A stretch of 64,000 nucleotides of DNA, taken from positions 17,409,816 to 17,473,815 of the forward strand of contig CM064875.1 of NCBI GenBank assembly GCA_032719365.1, read 5' to 3'. Position numbers and translations under genes: made by a program. This DNA comes from Prinsepia uniflora. Lineage: Eukaryota; Streptophyta; Magnoliopsida; Rosales; Rosaceae. Below, in pieces: positions 1 through 11,900 of the stretch; positions within the stretch are counted from its first letter, which is position 1; each line of letters opens with the position of its first letter. Below the pieces are notes generated by a model that searched no databases, was not told where the DNA came from, and was given only the letters and a program-made list of their open reading frames with translations.

Positions 1-593
1 AATTAGATAAATAATTAGATAAATTTATTATTATTATTAGGCCACCGAGGACTCATAATAGTTTCTAATATATGATTGCTATATAAACCAAAAGGAAAAT
101 AGTTTTAGTTATTTGAAAAAATAGAAATGTTAATTCAGTTCGGTATTCGTATAAGATGGTTTTTCAAAACCTCGGTATCTATATAGGATTGTTATATTAA
201 CCAATTATGTTATTCATCTTCTGAATTTTATAACACAACTCAGTAGCAATTTTTCATAATTATATTATATTTATTATTGTTTTAAAAAATCAATATAGGC
301 TTTGGGGACCTACTGTTCCAATTGTGAGTTCTACTGTTCTAGACCTCCAAGATTTTTCCAATAATAATAATAATAATAATAATAATGGTACGGTTTTCAA
401 AATCTCAGTATCTGTATAGGATTGTTATATCAACCAATTATGTTATTCTTCTTCTGAATTTTATAGCACAACTCAGTAACAATTTTTCATAATTATATTA
501 TATTTATTATTGTTTTGAAAAATCTATATAGGATTTAGGGACTTACTGTTCCAATTGTGAGTTCTACTGTTCTAGACCTCCAAGATTTTTCAA

Positions 594-655
<62 letters not shown>

Positions 656-931
656 TGATGATGATGAAACGGTCCAAATTAGAAAACGAAGGGACTATTA
701 CTAGCTCCCCATTAAGTTTTGGTTTATGTGCGTTTTTTAATATGAGATCAGCCTTCGAATGTGACCTCCATAAGTAGGGCCGACTTATATGCATCAATAT
801 ATATTGGGAATGTGAGTGTTAGTGACATGAGACCAATAATTCCAACTTGCCCCACACGTCAACTGATAAGGAAATATATATAAACTTGTGAATTTGATTG
901 TATAGTGTATCTTCATATGAGAAGGTAACAT
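1..931. other. AT-rich flank left of the first LTR element
   Basis: No gene seen. The stretch is AT-rich and holds a duplicated unit with trinucleotide runs (annotated separately). The open frame across 564-797 on the minus strand is only the AAT run translated as poly-isoleucine. Confidence 0.7.
161..666. repeat. Tandem duplication (period about 233 bp) with (AAT)n runs
   Basis: A unit starting at TTTTCAAAA (161) recurs at 394. Both copies share the stretch that includes ATTGTTATAT and the phrase GTGAGTTCTACTGTTCTAGACC, with scattered substitutions. Each copy ends in a trinucleotide run: AAT at 360-386, and AAT at 594-653 continuing as GAT to 666. The longer second run suggests slippage after the duplication. 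Confidence 0.85.
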
Positions 932-936
932 GTTTT

Positions 937-3563
937 TGCGACGACCCGTCTCTAATTTTTAGGATTAATTAAGACTAATGACGGATTAGCAAGGCTAATC
1001 GGGAATTAGCCCAGAATTAAGGGACGTTCAGGAAAAAATTACGATTTTTCCCCTGAACGAGGGTAAAAAGTTGAATTTTGACCAAGGAGGTTCGATGGCC
1101 AAGGGCCAAGGACCGTTACGTAGATTGAGTCAATATGAGTCAGTAGACAGGCGGTACGTCGAAATCGGACGTTCGACGGAGAAGTTATGGTTCACGTAAG
1201 TTCCGAGGAAATATTTATGACGGCACATTTTCCGAGATAAAAAGGGGACTTTTGTCGTGAGTGGGCCCCAGATATTTTGAATTGGCCCAATGTATGAGTG
1301 GCAAGTGTCACTCATCCATTGCCTAGCTTCACACATACATGCATTCCATCCCCTTTGTTTGTTCAATTCCCACCAAACCCGATCTCGCACAAACACCACC
1401 CCATATCACCCCCACATATCTTCATCTATTCCTTGAGTGTGAGACAGACTGAGAGAGGGATTGTGAGGCAAGGGACAGGACGGCCAGCCGCCGTGGACGG
1501 CGGCGATAACCTAGAGCCCAGGTAACCCGAAAAACCCCTTTGTTATTCAAATTTTGATTTCGAGTTTTGGGACCTCAGGGGCTGTGTTTGCCGATTATGG
1601 GTGTTTATGGGGTATGTAGGAGGGTGTTTGAATGATTTTGGACGGTGGTTGGTGGAAGAACAAACCAGGGGAACGGCTGGAATTTTGGGCCGTGAGAAAG
1701 GTTTCGAACCGAGGGGTTTTATGTAGCTTTTCTTAGTTCTTTTTATACAAATAGGTTTCTAAGATTGAGAGGATTGGATTGGATCGAAATGGACCAAAAA
1801 TGAGGGAGAAAATGGCATGGACCGGCTGACCAGTGGATCGGTCTGAACTGGCTGAATGGCGAGGAAGATGACACTGTGCAGCGGCGCGTGGCGCCCACGC
1901 GCAAGGGCTTCTGCCGGCGCGTATGGGCGTATGGCCCACTTTCTGAGGAAGGTTCCAATATGTAATTTCATTTATTTGATGTAGCGAACATTTTGGGACT
2001 GATTTCGAGTCGATCGGACATCATCACGATATAGTTCGGGGTGTCCGAAGGTTTAGGATCGAGTTCAAAAATAGTTAAAAAGTCGAGAAAATTACGGGGC
2101 TTTAATGAGGGGTTATTTAAGTAGTTAGTAACTCTATAAAATGATTTGGACAAGTTTGGGAGCCCCGGAGATGGTGATTGGCCGGGAAGGGTGTATTGCA
2201 CGCGTATTGAGGCATGACTTCAGACAGTCTGTAAGTGGACCTTTCTTTCTAAATTGATGCATGCATAAATGTTTTATATGTGTTTGAGAACATGTTTTGT
2301 GATACCATGAGTTCATTTGTTTGTGGTTTGTTCATATTTACGTATTTGCACGTATTTCAAGATTTTCGATTTTATACGATGCATATACGTTCTATGCTTT
2401 CTATATTGGTTTGATGAAACGATTTCGGATTTGCAAAACATGGAATCGAGAATGAGACCCATTTGGTTGAAAACTATCAGACTTGGAGTCCATTTGAATT
2501 AATGAGAAATCGGGTTGGAGGCCCATTTGAGTTATACGATCGGGCCGGGGGCCCCATTGGTTTACGGATTCGGGCTTGAGACCCAGTTGGTTATGATATC
2601 GGGCATGAGGCCCAGTTATGGTTTATAAACATGATTTTGGGTCAGGGACCCATATTTAGATTTACGATGGTTTATGGAAAACCCGGGCGTGGCCCTTTGA
2701 ATGGTTTTGGAAATGAAATATGAAAATGGTTTTCCGTATACCATCCTCATGAACGAATGCCCTCCAGATGTCTCATAGTATCCTGGAGTGGCGGGTTGTC
2801 TCCTCTAGATGTCTCGTAGTATCCTGGAATAGTCACGGGGCAATTGCCTGCGAGGGGTCATTGCATGGAGCGACTGGTCCGTATAGTGACTCATGAGCAG
2901 GGATTGCCAGAGGTTAAAACCTTCCCCCCAGGAAGGGTCATTGATCTGCGGGTCATTGACCAAGGAGAACCCTGGGGAGACTTGGGATTTGAGACCCCGG
3001 GTAGCACGCGTAGCTTAGAACTGTGACAGGATTGATTGTGACATTTCAGATGTCAATCATCAGAGATGCCGAGGATTAGTTTTGGGCTGAGACCCAAGTG
3101 TTTTGGATTTGCGCTGAGTCCCACTTGAAATGGAATTTTGGGCTGAGACCCACTTGATTGGTTTTGGGCTGAGTCCCACATGGATTTGGGCAGTGGCCAG
3201 TATGATTGGTTTGACTTACGATTTTGGGCTAAGGCCCTAATGGTTTCATTTTGATAACTGGTTTTCGAATGCATGCATGCTTTTTAGTGAAGGGCATAAA
3301 TGTCTTCTTTTCTGTGAAATGAATTTTATAAACTATTTGTTTTGTCCACTCATAGTTTTTCAATGATTTTAATGCCCTTCAGGTTGATCGATGATGCAGG
3401 CTGTAGCGGAAACCAAGACATCACACTTCTCCTCCAGATCCTCGCGTACTCTTGAAGCCTAGTGAGGCTAAAATCAAAATTTTCCCTTGTCTGATACTTC
3501 GTGTCCGACGGGATCAGGCACGTCCCGCCTTAATATCGAGGGGATTTGGGATGTGCGCTCTGA
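937..3563 (+). repeat. E1 5' LTR
   Basis: Homologous to 18722-21243. It carries the family modules: tandem U3 blocks, a GC-rich hairpin near 1883-1905, an intron-like segment starting GTAAGTGGAC at 2231 and ending CAG at 3382, mini-palindromes at about 2480-2660 and 3080-3240, and a decayed 3' hairpin at 3489-3509. The last few bases are unclear because the LTR/primer-site junction contains a fold-back duplication; the 3' end could lie anywhere from 3553 to 3590. Confidence 0.8.
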
Positions 3564-3596
3564 GCAAGGTTAACACATGGTACTCTAATACCAAAG

Positions 3597-3611
3597 TGGT
3601 ATCAGAGCAGG
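3597..3611 (+). other. E1 primer-binding site (initiator tRNA-Met type)
   Basis: TGGTATCAGAGCAGG matches the TGGTATCAGAGC primer site used by many plant LTR elements, complementary to the 3' end of initiator tRNA-Met. It sits inside an imperfect hairpin with 3583-3593. Confidence 0.85.
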
Positions 3612-6034
3612 TTTTGCTCTCAGAGTGGTGCGCAGGTCGAGGATGTGATGTCTCTGTAGTGGTAACAGCCCGTCATCAACCTGATAGTTAGGGTATAAGT
3701 ACGAGGATTCTGTGGAATCAAACCCTGGTTAGATTATGTTGGCACGAGGTGTGACGGTATAGGGTTTGGTTGGCACGGGATGCCGCGTGGTAGTGAGGTT
3801 GGATCCCAAGTAGGATCAATGTGATGTGACTTGAACGGCTTAGAGACGTAGTGTTACTGGTGGATAGGATCGAGTGGACCAGTAGACACAGTATGACAAC
3901 TTGAGAGTCGGGACCGTTGAACGGTCATGACGGTTATGGATTGTGACAAGTGGTATATATGGAGGTCGTGGTTGACCCGAGTGAGATTGTTGGGAATAGG
4001 AATGTTTGACCCTATTTGGCATGTGTTGCCATGTTTCGATGTATAGAATCCCGGAGGGATGTCAATTGGTAGGGGATGCCACGGTGTAGATGTTGTGTAG
4101 TATGGTGTGACGTTTCGTGGTTGAGCGGTGGTAGACACCGAGGAGGGCCAGTTTCTTGTGGGCCCAATGGCTGGAAGCCGTAAAGTTACAAAAGGACAAG
4201 GTCCTTGGATTGTGGTTACTGGTTGTTTGGTACCAGTATTGGAGTATGACGACTCTTTGGAGTCTAGAGTGATGGATCGATCAGGATGGCTGGGCTGCAG
4301 TGGGCAGCCAAGTTTGTGGTAACCCTAGTTGGTGATTGATTGGACAAGTTACCATAAGTGTGGTACTTGTCGACCTGATCCTGAGGTGGACCGATCGGTG
4401 GATGTTGCGTGTTGAGTGATTGGTACCGGGGGTGAGTTGACCGCATGGATTTGGAGTCTCGATAGCAGAGTGTTTCTGGGATTAGTCTGCACGAGGTTGT
4501 GGTAGACGCTGCTATTGATGGACGTGATCGAGTCTTATCGAGTTGGATGGACTCAGGTTACCGTGGTAACTGAGGCGATGATATTTGTCAGTCGTGGCAA
4601 GGATACGGAGGTGCGTGAGTGACGCAGAGTATGAGAAGTGATTTTTGGATTTGACTCGGTTACGACCGAGTGTGATTACAAAAAGAGATGAGCTTTGGTT
4701 GTTGGAAAGTGTGCCACGCTACCTCTGTGGAGGTGACCGTGATGAGTGGGATGTAACTGGATGAGTGACAGGTGCCCTAGATGTCCTTGGATGGATTACA
4801 CGAGTGTAAGTGTTGGAATTAATCCCAGAGAGTTGGGACGTGTGAGAAGTATGCCGACGGGATAGTAGATGTGCCTAGAGTAGCGAGCATGCGGGTTCGA
4901 TGGGCACTGAGCGGGATAGAGAGAATCCCAAGTGGCTCAGTGCGAGGCACGGGGAGTACTTGATTTGGTGACCAGTTCCCTGATAATGCGAGACTTGGGG
5001 CACGAGTGTGTGCCCAAGAGTTGTAACGTTAAAGGTTGACACGCCTAAGGAGTAATTGGATGAAAATGGATATATGTACGACGCGAGTACTATCACGGGG
5101 ATTAGTGACCGGTTGGTCAGATATGGCGATATGCAGAGATTTGGCTGCAGATCACAGCAGGAGTCTGTTGTGACTTTTCAGTCTAGCGGTACATCGGATT
5201 AGGATGAAATGACATCCTTTTGGATGTGCATAAACGGTATTCACGGACGTGTGAATGGTATCCGATTGAACTGAGGACTTGAGAGTCCATTGTGGATTGG
5301 TTTTGGTTGACTACGATTGATCATACCTCCTGAGTTGAGAACTTGGCACTCGTTTGCCTATAGGACGTGGATGCTCGTGTAGAGAGTAAGCTCAGTAATT
5401 GAAAAAGGAGCATGTTTCCAATGTCATTGGAACTTTGGAATCAAGAGAAGTTGTGATTGAGACGATGAGGAGAGTACTTGATTCCGCATTGGTGGTGGAC
5501 ATTCTAAATGTCACAGAGCGTGACTTCTTATTTCTGCTCTTTAAAAGATAGTGCTGAGTGCTGAAGGATGACATATGATGAACTTAGATGTCATCATCCT
5601 GGATTCTCCTTGGGTCTTCCCTAGGTGGGACGACGAGGAGTGATATGACAACCAAAGGGTTCAAAGAGGGTGTAAAAACTGAACCCCTAGGATGTGGGTC
5701 AAATTTGATTGACTTGGCAAGTAGATAGTATTTAGTGTCACTGGATGTGACGAGTGAGTGTCCACTACCTTGGAACCATAGTGGACCCATGTCGGTATTA
5801 TGGATCGAGTCGTGTGGTGACGATCAAGATGATTGGGGTGATTGTGGAGACTGTGAGTCGAGTAGACCGAGGTCCGGTCGTTATTAAGGAGAATCGTACT
5901 GCTGATTATGCTAAGCTAGGAGCAGAGCAGAATCGTTTTGTGCGACAGTTGAAGAATCTTTGGAATGGTTGGTGAGGACAGTAGTTGGATATGTGCAGGT
6001 GCATTGCTCTATCTTGGATATGTGAATGGTGTGT
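3612..6034 (+). other. E1 internal region, left part; no gene
   Basis: About 2.4 kb without a supportable coding region. It resembles the E2 internal region in patches, for example GCAGGTCGAGGATGTGAT and CACGAGGTTGTGG, in the same order. A weak hint of ancient coding is D-V-I-I-L-D-S-P-W at about 5588, with E-V-I-V-L-D-H-P-W at the matching place in E2; this recalls the D-V-I-L-G-M-D-W motif after gypsy protease, but it is too short to rely on. Confidence 0.7.
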
Positions 6035-6212
6035 TGTAACGACCCGTCCCAAATTCCTAGATTAGATTAGTGACTAATCACGATTAGTGAGGTTAATCCG
6101 TGATTAGTTAGGCGAAATCGGACGAATGATGCAAAATGACCATTTTGCCCCTAATGTGGGCAAAACGTTGACTTTTAATTCGGATGGTCAAAAGGACTTT
6201 GATCGATGACCA

Positions 6213-6229
6213 TGACGTAGTTCGTGACG
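6213..6229 (+). promoter_or_regulatory. as-1-like paired TGACG motif in E2 5' LTR
   Basis: Two TGACG motifs start at 6213 and 6225, 12 bp apart, the same spacing as the as-1 element bound by TGA-type bZIP factors. The 3' LTR has the same arrangement at 12483 and 12495. The site is in the 5' (U3) part of the LTR, where enhancers are expected. Activity is inferred. Confidence 0.55.
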
Positions 6230-7520
6230 TCGCGAGTTCATAGACAGGTGGCCCTTTCAATTCCGATGTTCGAGGAGGAAGTTATGACGTTCGGAAGTTA
6301 AGGGGCATTTTGGTAATTTTAGTAAAAAGGGGCAAATAGTTAACTTTTGGACCGGGATGTCCGATGGCCGAGGGCCGAGGACCGTTACGTAGATAAGGAC
6401 GATACAAATCCGTAGACAGGCGGCACGTCGAATTCAGACGTTCGACGGCGAAGTTACGGTTCACGGAAGTTCAAGTGCACTATTACACGAATTACGAAAT
6501 AACATAACTTTTGGACTTTAGTGGGGCCCAGATATTTAATGGAGGCCCAATGGATGAGTGACAAGTGTCATCCATCCACAGGCCACCCATATACATTCAT
6601 GCATCGATCATTTCCTTTTTTGTTTTCAAACCAACCCGATCTCACACCATTTCCTCTCCCTAGAGCAACCCAAACCATCATCCCTTCACTTAGCTAACTT
6701 GAGGATGAGACTGTGAGAGACTGAGGAATGAGAGGAGGCTGCTGGAAGCCTGAACCGCCACCCACGGCGGCGAGAGGAGGAGGAACCCGAGAGGGTTCTC
6801 GATACGGCTCCAAACTCCATTTAAATTATATATATATATATATATATTATGGGTCATTTTGGTTGCTTTCAATGAATTAAATGAGTTATTGGGATTGTGT
6901 TAGGAAGGTTCTGATAAGCTTTGGGTGGCTGCACAGCCATGGTGCAGTTTTGGGAAGCTTGAACCGTATGGTTCAAGAATTGAACCACGAGTTTTGTGTA
7001 GTTTTAGGTTGTTTTAATGAATAGAAATGATAGGGAATGTAGAGATATGAATTATAGGATTAATTAGGGTTGAAATCGGACCAAAATACAGGGAGAAAAC
7101 CACTGAACCGATCAAGTCGGTTCGGAACAGTGCATCAACAGTGAACGGGTTCAGCACAGTGATGCTGGAGGTTGAAGACGATGAACAGTGTTCTGAGCCT
7201 TCTTGGGGCGTGTGAGGGCGCATGAACAGTAATTTGGGGAAGTGTTCAACATATGAAATCTTCTATTCGATGTAACGAAGATTTTGGGAATGGTCTCGTG
7301 TCAATCGGACATCGTTTCGATAGGTTTTGTGGTGTCAGAAGGTTTAGGGTTGGTTTAAAAATAGTTAAAAATTCTGGAAAATTACGGGGCTTTCGTAGGA
7401 GGTTAATTAAGTAGTTAGTAACCTTCTATTAAAATTTGGATAGGTTTGGGAGTCCCGGTGATGGTGATTGGCTCGGGAGAGCCTATGGCACGCAAATCGA
7501 AGCGGCAGCTCGGACGGTCT

Positions 7521-8787
7521 GTGAGTTGACCTTGTTTTCTAAATTGGTGCATGCATAAATGTTTATTATATGTTTTAAATACTTGTTTGTGATGCCATGA
7601 GTGCATTTGGATGTGTGGTTACGTATAGGCACGTATTTCGAGGTTTCGGCCCTATACGGTGCCTATACGGAGCTGTATGTTTTTATTGGTCTAGATGAAA
7701 TGGTTTTGGATTTGCAAATGGATTATGAATATGATTTTATGATGTTTATTTGGATGTTGTGATTTATATGATTTCACGTATTTCGAGGCGATTTATGTGC
7801 TTGCACGTAAATCTAGGTTTTCTGGTTTTACACTAATTTTCCGTACTTATGGTTTTAGTTATGATTTCATGAAATAATTTTGAATTTGAAAAGGTAACTC
7901 TCGGACTTGAGGTCCATTTGAGTTACGGAATCGGGCTGGAAGCCCAATTGGTTTACAATTCAGACTTGAGGTCCAGTTTCTATGTGGATTCGGGCCTAGC
8001 GCCCAATTATGTGTTACAAATGGTTTTTATGGTTCATGACGGTTTATGGGAACCAGCATGAACCCTTGAAATGGATTTATGGGTCATGACGGTTTATGGG
8101 AACCGGCATGAACTCATGAAAGGTTTTATGGTTCATGACGGCATATGAGGGGCCTGGCATGAATCCTGGAAAGGTTTAAAGAATGACTTCAAAAGGTTTT
8201 TCATATGCCATCCTTTATATATGATTGTCTCCTCCGGGGAGGGTCGTTGGCCTGGGTGGACCCCGGAGTAGTCACGGAGCACTGACTGAGTGGAGTCGCC
8301 CCCCAGTTGGGTTCCTTACTCTCAGGATGGGCATGGTTCGTTACCTCAAGGGAGGGTCATTGATCTACGGACATTGACCTGGGTGGACCCTGGAGAGACT
8401 TGGGTTTGAGACCCCGGTTAGCACACGCGTAGCTTTATTTTACCGTGACAGGTTATTGGATATGAAATATAATGGATAAACATGATTTCAATTGGTTTGG
8501 GAAATTATGTTTTATGACGATAAATGGATTTGGGCTGAGATCCCACATATGTTTACTATGTTATGGTTTTCTGTGAACGGTTTTGGGCAGGAGCCCGTGT
8601 GACTTGGATTTACGGAACTTGGGGCTGTGACCCTAATTATGGTTGTTTAAACATATTTGTTTTGATAAATGATTTTACTATGCATGCATGCTTTTTAGTG
8701 AAGGGTATAAAGGTCTTCATATGAAATGTTTTTATAAACTCTTTATTTTTGTCCACTCACAGTCTTTCTGTTTTTAATACCCTTCAG
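7521..8787 (+). other. Intron-like GT...AG segment within E2 5' LTR
   Basis: It begins GTGAGTTGAC and ends in a pyrimidine-rich tract followed by ACCCTTCAG. Near its right end GTCCACTCAC (8751-8760) is nearly the reverse complement of its left end; the 3' LTR copy (13793-13802 with 17665-17674) is a perfect 10-bp match. The same arrangement recurs in other LTRs of the window. A spliced leader intron is one explanation, a structural RNA element another; the sequence alone cannot decide. Confidence 0.45.
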
Positions 8788-8893
8788 GTTGACATCGGAT
8801 GTGGACTGTAGCAGAGACCGAGATATCACATACCTCCTCCGGATCCTGGCGTACTTTGATAGCCCGGGAGGGCAAAGGTCGAAAATATCCTTT

Positions 8894-8914
8894 GTCTGAC
8901 ACTTCGTGTCAGAC
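8894..8914 (+). other. Conserved hairpin near the 3' end of the E2 5' LTR
   Basis: Perfect 9-bp arms GTCTGACAC / GTGTCAGAC around the loop TTC, followed by GGGAGC. The same structure occurs at 17808-17828 and, with paired changes or longer loops, in other LTRs of the window. Confidence 0.75.
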
Positions 8915-8970
8915 GGGAGCTGGGTCATCCCGCATTAATCCCGGGGGGATTGGGATGGGTCCTATCAGCG

Positions 8971-8985
8971 TGGTATCAGAGCAGG
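8971..8985 (+). other. E2 primer-binding site (initiator tRNA-Met type)
   Basis: TGGTATCAGAGCAGG lies 3 bases after the 5' LTR. A second, mutated copy (TGGTATCAAAGCGGG) lies at 9027-9041, and the inverted GCTCTGATAC is at 9009-9018. Confidence 0.88.
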
Positions 8986-11900
8986 TTTGCTTATGGGATA
9001 CCCATGACGCTCTGATACTGTCAGCGTGGTATCAAAGCGGGGTTGTCTCTATTCGAGCAACCGCGTAGCTCTTGGAGTATGTACGCAGGTCGAGGATGTG
9101 ATATCTCAAGTGGCTACAGTTCGTTATCAACCTGATAGTTAGGGTGTTGGTATGATAGTTAGTAGGATTGGATCATCTTGGTTCGACACTAAATGTCGGG
9201 GTTGCCATAGTTTTGTCAGGGTTGGCAGAGTCGGACCCTATGAATGGATGAACGTAAACAGTACTTTCGAGTTTTGAACGTGAGACGGTTAGTTGGGATC
9301 GTCTTTCACGATGTCGTATGATTGGATTGACGTCTTTACGATGTCGGGTCCGCTGGGTCGGTCCGATTGTGGATTATACTGCAGTTAGCAGTTGGGTTCT
9401 GAGTGACCCTATGTGTGATCGTGGAACCCTACCTTGGGTGTATGGTTTGGAAATGTGAGTTGGCGAATGGTTTGACTTGGACGACTATTTGGATTTGGAT
9501 TCGTTAGTCGGTCTAGTCATGTCAGCTTGTGTTGGGACTGCACTTTGCAGTCGGAGTTGTACCTATCGGTTAGATCTAGTTGTGATGGATTGTTGGTACA
9601 ACTACGGTCATGGATGACCTGGTAGAAGACATTGGTTGAGTCGAGTTACGACAGGTTAGAGATTGTTGGACAAGTTACCAGGGTTGGTACTTGTCGATGG
9701 AATCCCGGAGCGGGGATACCGAGTAGTTGGTACAGGCGGTTTATTCAGTTGGATGCGGAGTTTGGATATCGAGATGTCTGGTAGTTAGGTCTGCACGAGG
9801 TTGTGGCAGACACTACTATCGATGGACGTAGTCGAGTCTTATCAGGTCGAGTAGACTCGGGTTTCCGTGACGATTGTGACGATGGGATTGTCAGTCGTGG
9901 GGATGATACGTGGTGCGAGAGTAACGCATGTGTATAAGCACTGATTCTGGATTCGACTCGATTACGACTGAGTGCGATCGCAGAATGAGACGGGGACGTT
10001 CAGGTGACGTTTCCTTTTCTCGTGTGAGTTGTCAGGGTGACTGTACCCAGAGTTGTTGGGTACGACGGAGGTAGAGTTTCTCCAATACGAGTAGAGGTAC
10101 GGGATAGTCGCTCGGTATGAGCGGAGATCCAGAGTTGTATGATTTGCACACTCTGTGCTAATGCCGACAGGTGATGTTGGTGATAGTGACAGTGGTGGTA
10201 CTAGCGCTGGTGCTGGTGCCGGTGATTGTGGTGACTGTGAGTCACGAGTCGGGATATGACTCCATCGAGATGGGCATATGTTGGGTATATGTGGTTCAGG
10301 AGTGGATCACGGATAGAGTTAAATTGGTTAGGGGACACGTGGTTGATGTCCGGGTATGTTGTTTCCAATCTTGTTGGAATTTCGGAATCGCGAGAGGTTG
10401 CGATTGAGGTGATGAGTTGAGTTCGGGTTTTCCGCATTGGTATTGGGTATTTCGAAGTAATTTTGGGTGACTTCTCAGGTTCTACCATGGTTGATGATGG
10501 GTGTGTCACCATTATATTGGTCGTGTATTGATTGGTGAACCCGGGATGTGTCTTGGGTCATCAAGTGGAGTGAGTATTTCGGAGTTAAGTGAATGAGATT
10601 TCTCATTTTCTGCTTGGTGGCAGATGATGTTGGATTACGTGACGTGGTGAATGCAATGAGTTTTGTTCGCATTCACGTAGGATGAATTTTGAGGTCATTG
10701 TTTTGGATCATCCTTGGTTTTTCCTCGGTGGAATGACAAGGATCGATACGAGGTAATCAGTGAGAACCCACAGTCTCGGCGTGTCTCGTCGTTGACTAAT
10801 CTATTTAGATGTGGGAAATGGTCTAGGACTTTGGGCGTTGTGACGATCCACGATCGTGACGTTCATGGTCGGGTGACGTAGTGTTGGATCTGGATCGTGA
10901 TCTTGATGATCCAGATAGGTGGAGAGTTTATCGCTCATACTTGGATATTTGAGTGGAGCATGTTGGGACTGAACGTCTTTTCGAAGTGAATCCCGTATGG
11001 TATATTACTCAGGTGAGTAGTTTTCCAATGTGGTCGGATATGGTCAACCTTAGAGATGTGTTGATATTGTGATTGGCTTCCCTATGAAGTCAATCGATGG
11101 TAATAGGGTAATCGGTTGAGCAGGTAACCAAGAGGTTCGGTTTTGGTACGTCTCGGTAGACGTGAACGAGATTTTGAGTTTTGGAATCAGATTTCTGGAT
11201 GACGATTCAGGATTTGATTTTGGAACTTGAAAGAGGATTTCTGTATTTGGGTTTTGGAATCGAATTCTGGGTGACGATTCAGGATTTGATTCTAGAGCTT
11301 GACTGTGGATTTTCTTTTATAGATTTGGGTTCGGAATGGTCATTCATAATGCTAGCTACGGAATAATAATTTCGGATTCGAATTTGGACATGGTTATGGA
11401 TATGATTTCTGGGTTTGGATTCGGGATTTTTTACGAAATTGCGGATTCAGATTCAAATTTGGAAATAGATGATGGGTTGGAGTTTCGATTTGTCTAGTCC
11501 GGGATTGGACAAATGGACTCCATAGTAGAAACATATTTGGCTATGACCTAGGTGGTTGTAGTCTGGTTGATGGATAGACGTATGTACCTTGTACGTAGTT
11601 CGAGGTATGATACCGGGCAGACTTGTGGTGCCTGGTGACGGATATAGGTTATACCCGTAGTAGGTTGGTGAGTGTGTTGGTAGTCGGATTGGTTCAGATA
11701 CCATCGGATTAGTTGAGGTCATGGACTGGACATTGGATACTGTGTGTTGGGTCATGGTATTTCTGATGGGTCCAGTTACACGCAGGTCGAGTTAGATGTT
11801 GGTAAGTGTATACACAAGTTGAGTAAGTTGGTGGTTAGTTTAACCACAAGGGAGTATAGTGACAGTTTTCGATTGACAACTTTCAAATGGTGACAGTTTG

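Larger units (their letters stand above)
6035..8967 (+). repeat. E2 5' LTR
   Basis: Starts TGTAACGACCC and ends GGGTCCTATCA. In order it shows: two related U3 blocks (about 6165-6320 and 6325-6500), the first with paired TGACG motifs; a TA microsatellite (about 6826-6847); an intron-like segment 7521-8787; mini-palindromes around 7905-8010; and the 3' hairpin 8894-8914. It matches 12305-17881 throughout once the nested solo LTR is removed. Confidence 0.92.

Noticed and set aside
564..797. Open frame with a long isoleucine run
   Set aside because: It is the (AAT)n microsatellite translated on the minus strand.
10171..10407. Frame with a valine/leucine-rich, membrane-like start
   Set aside because: Comes from GT-rich DNA of the E2 internal region; no homology recognised and not kept in E1.
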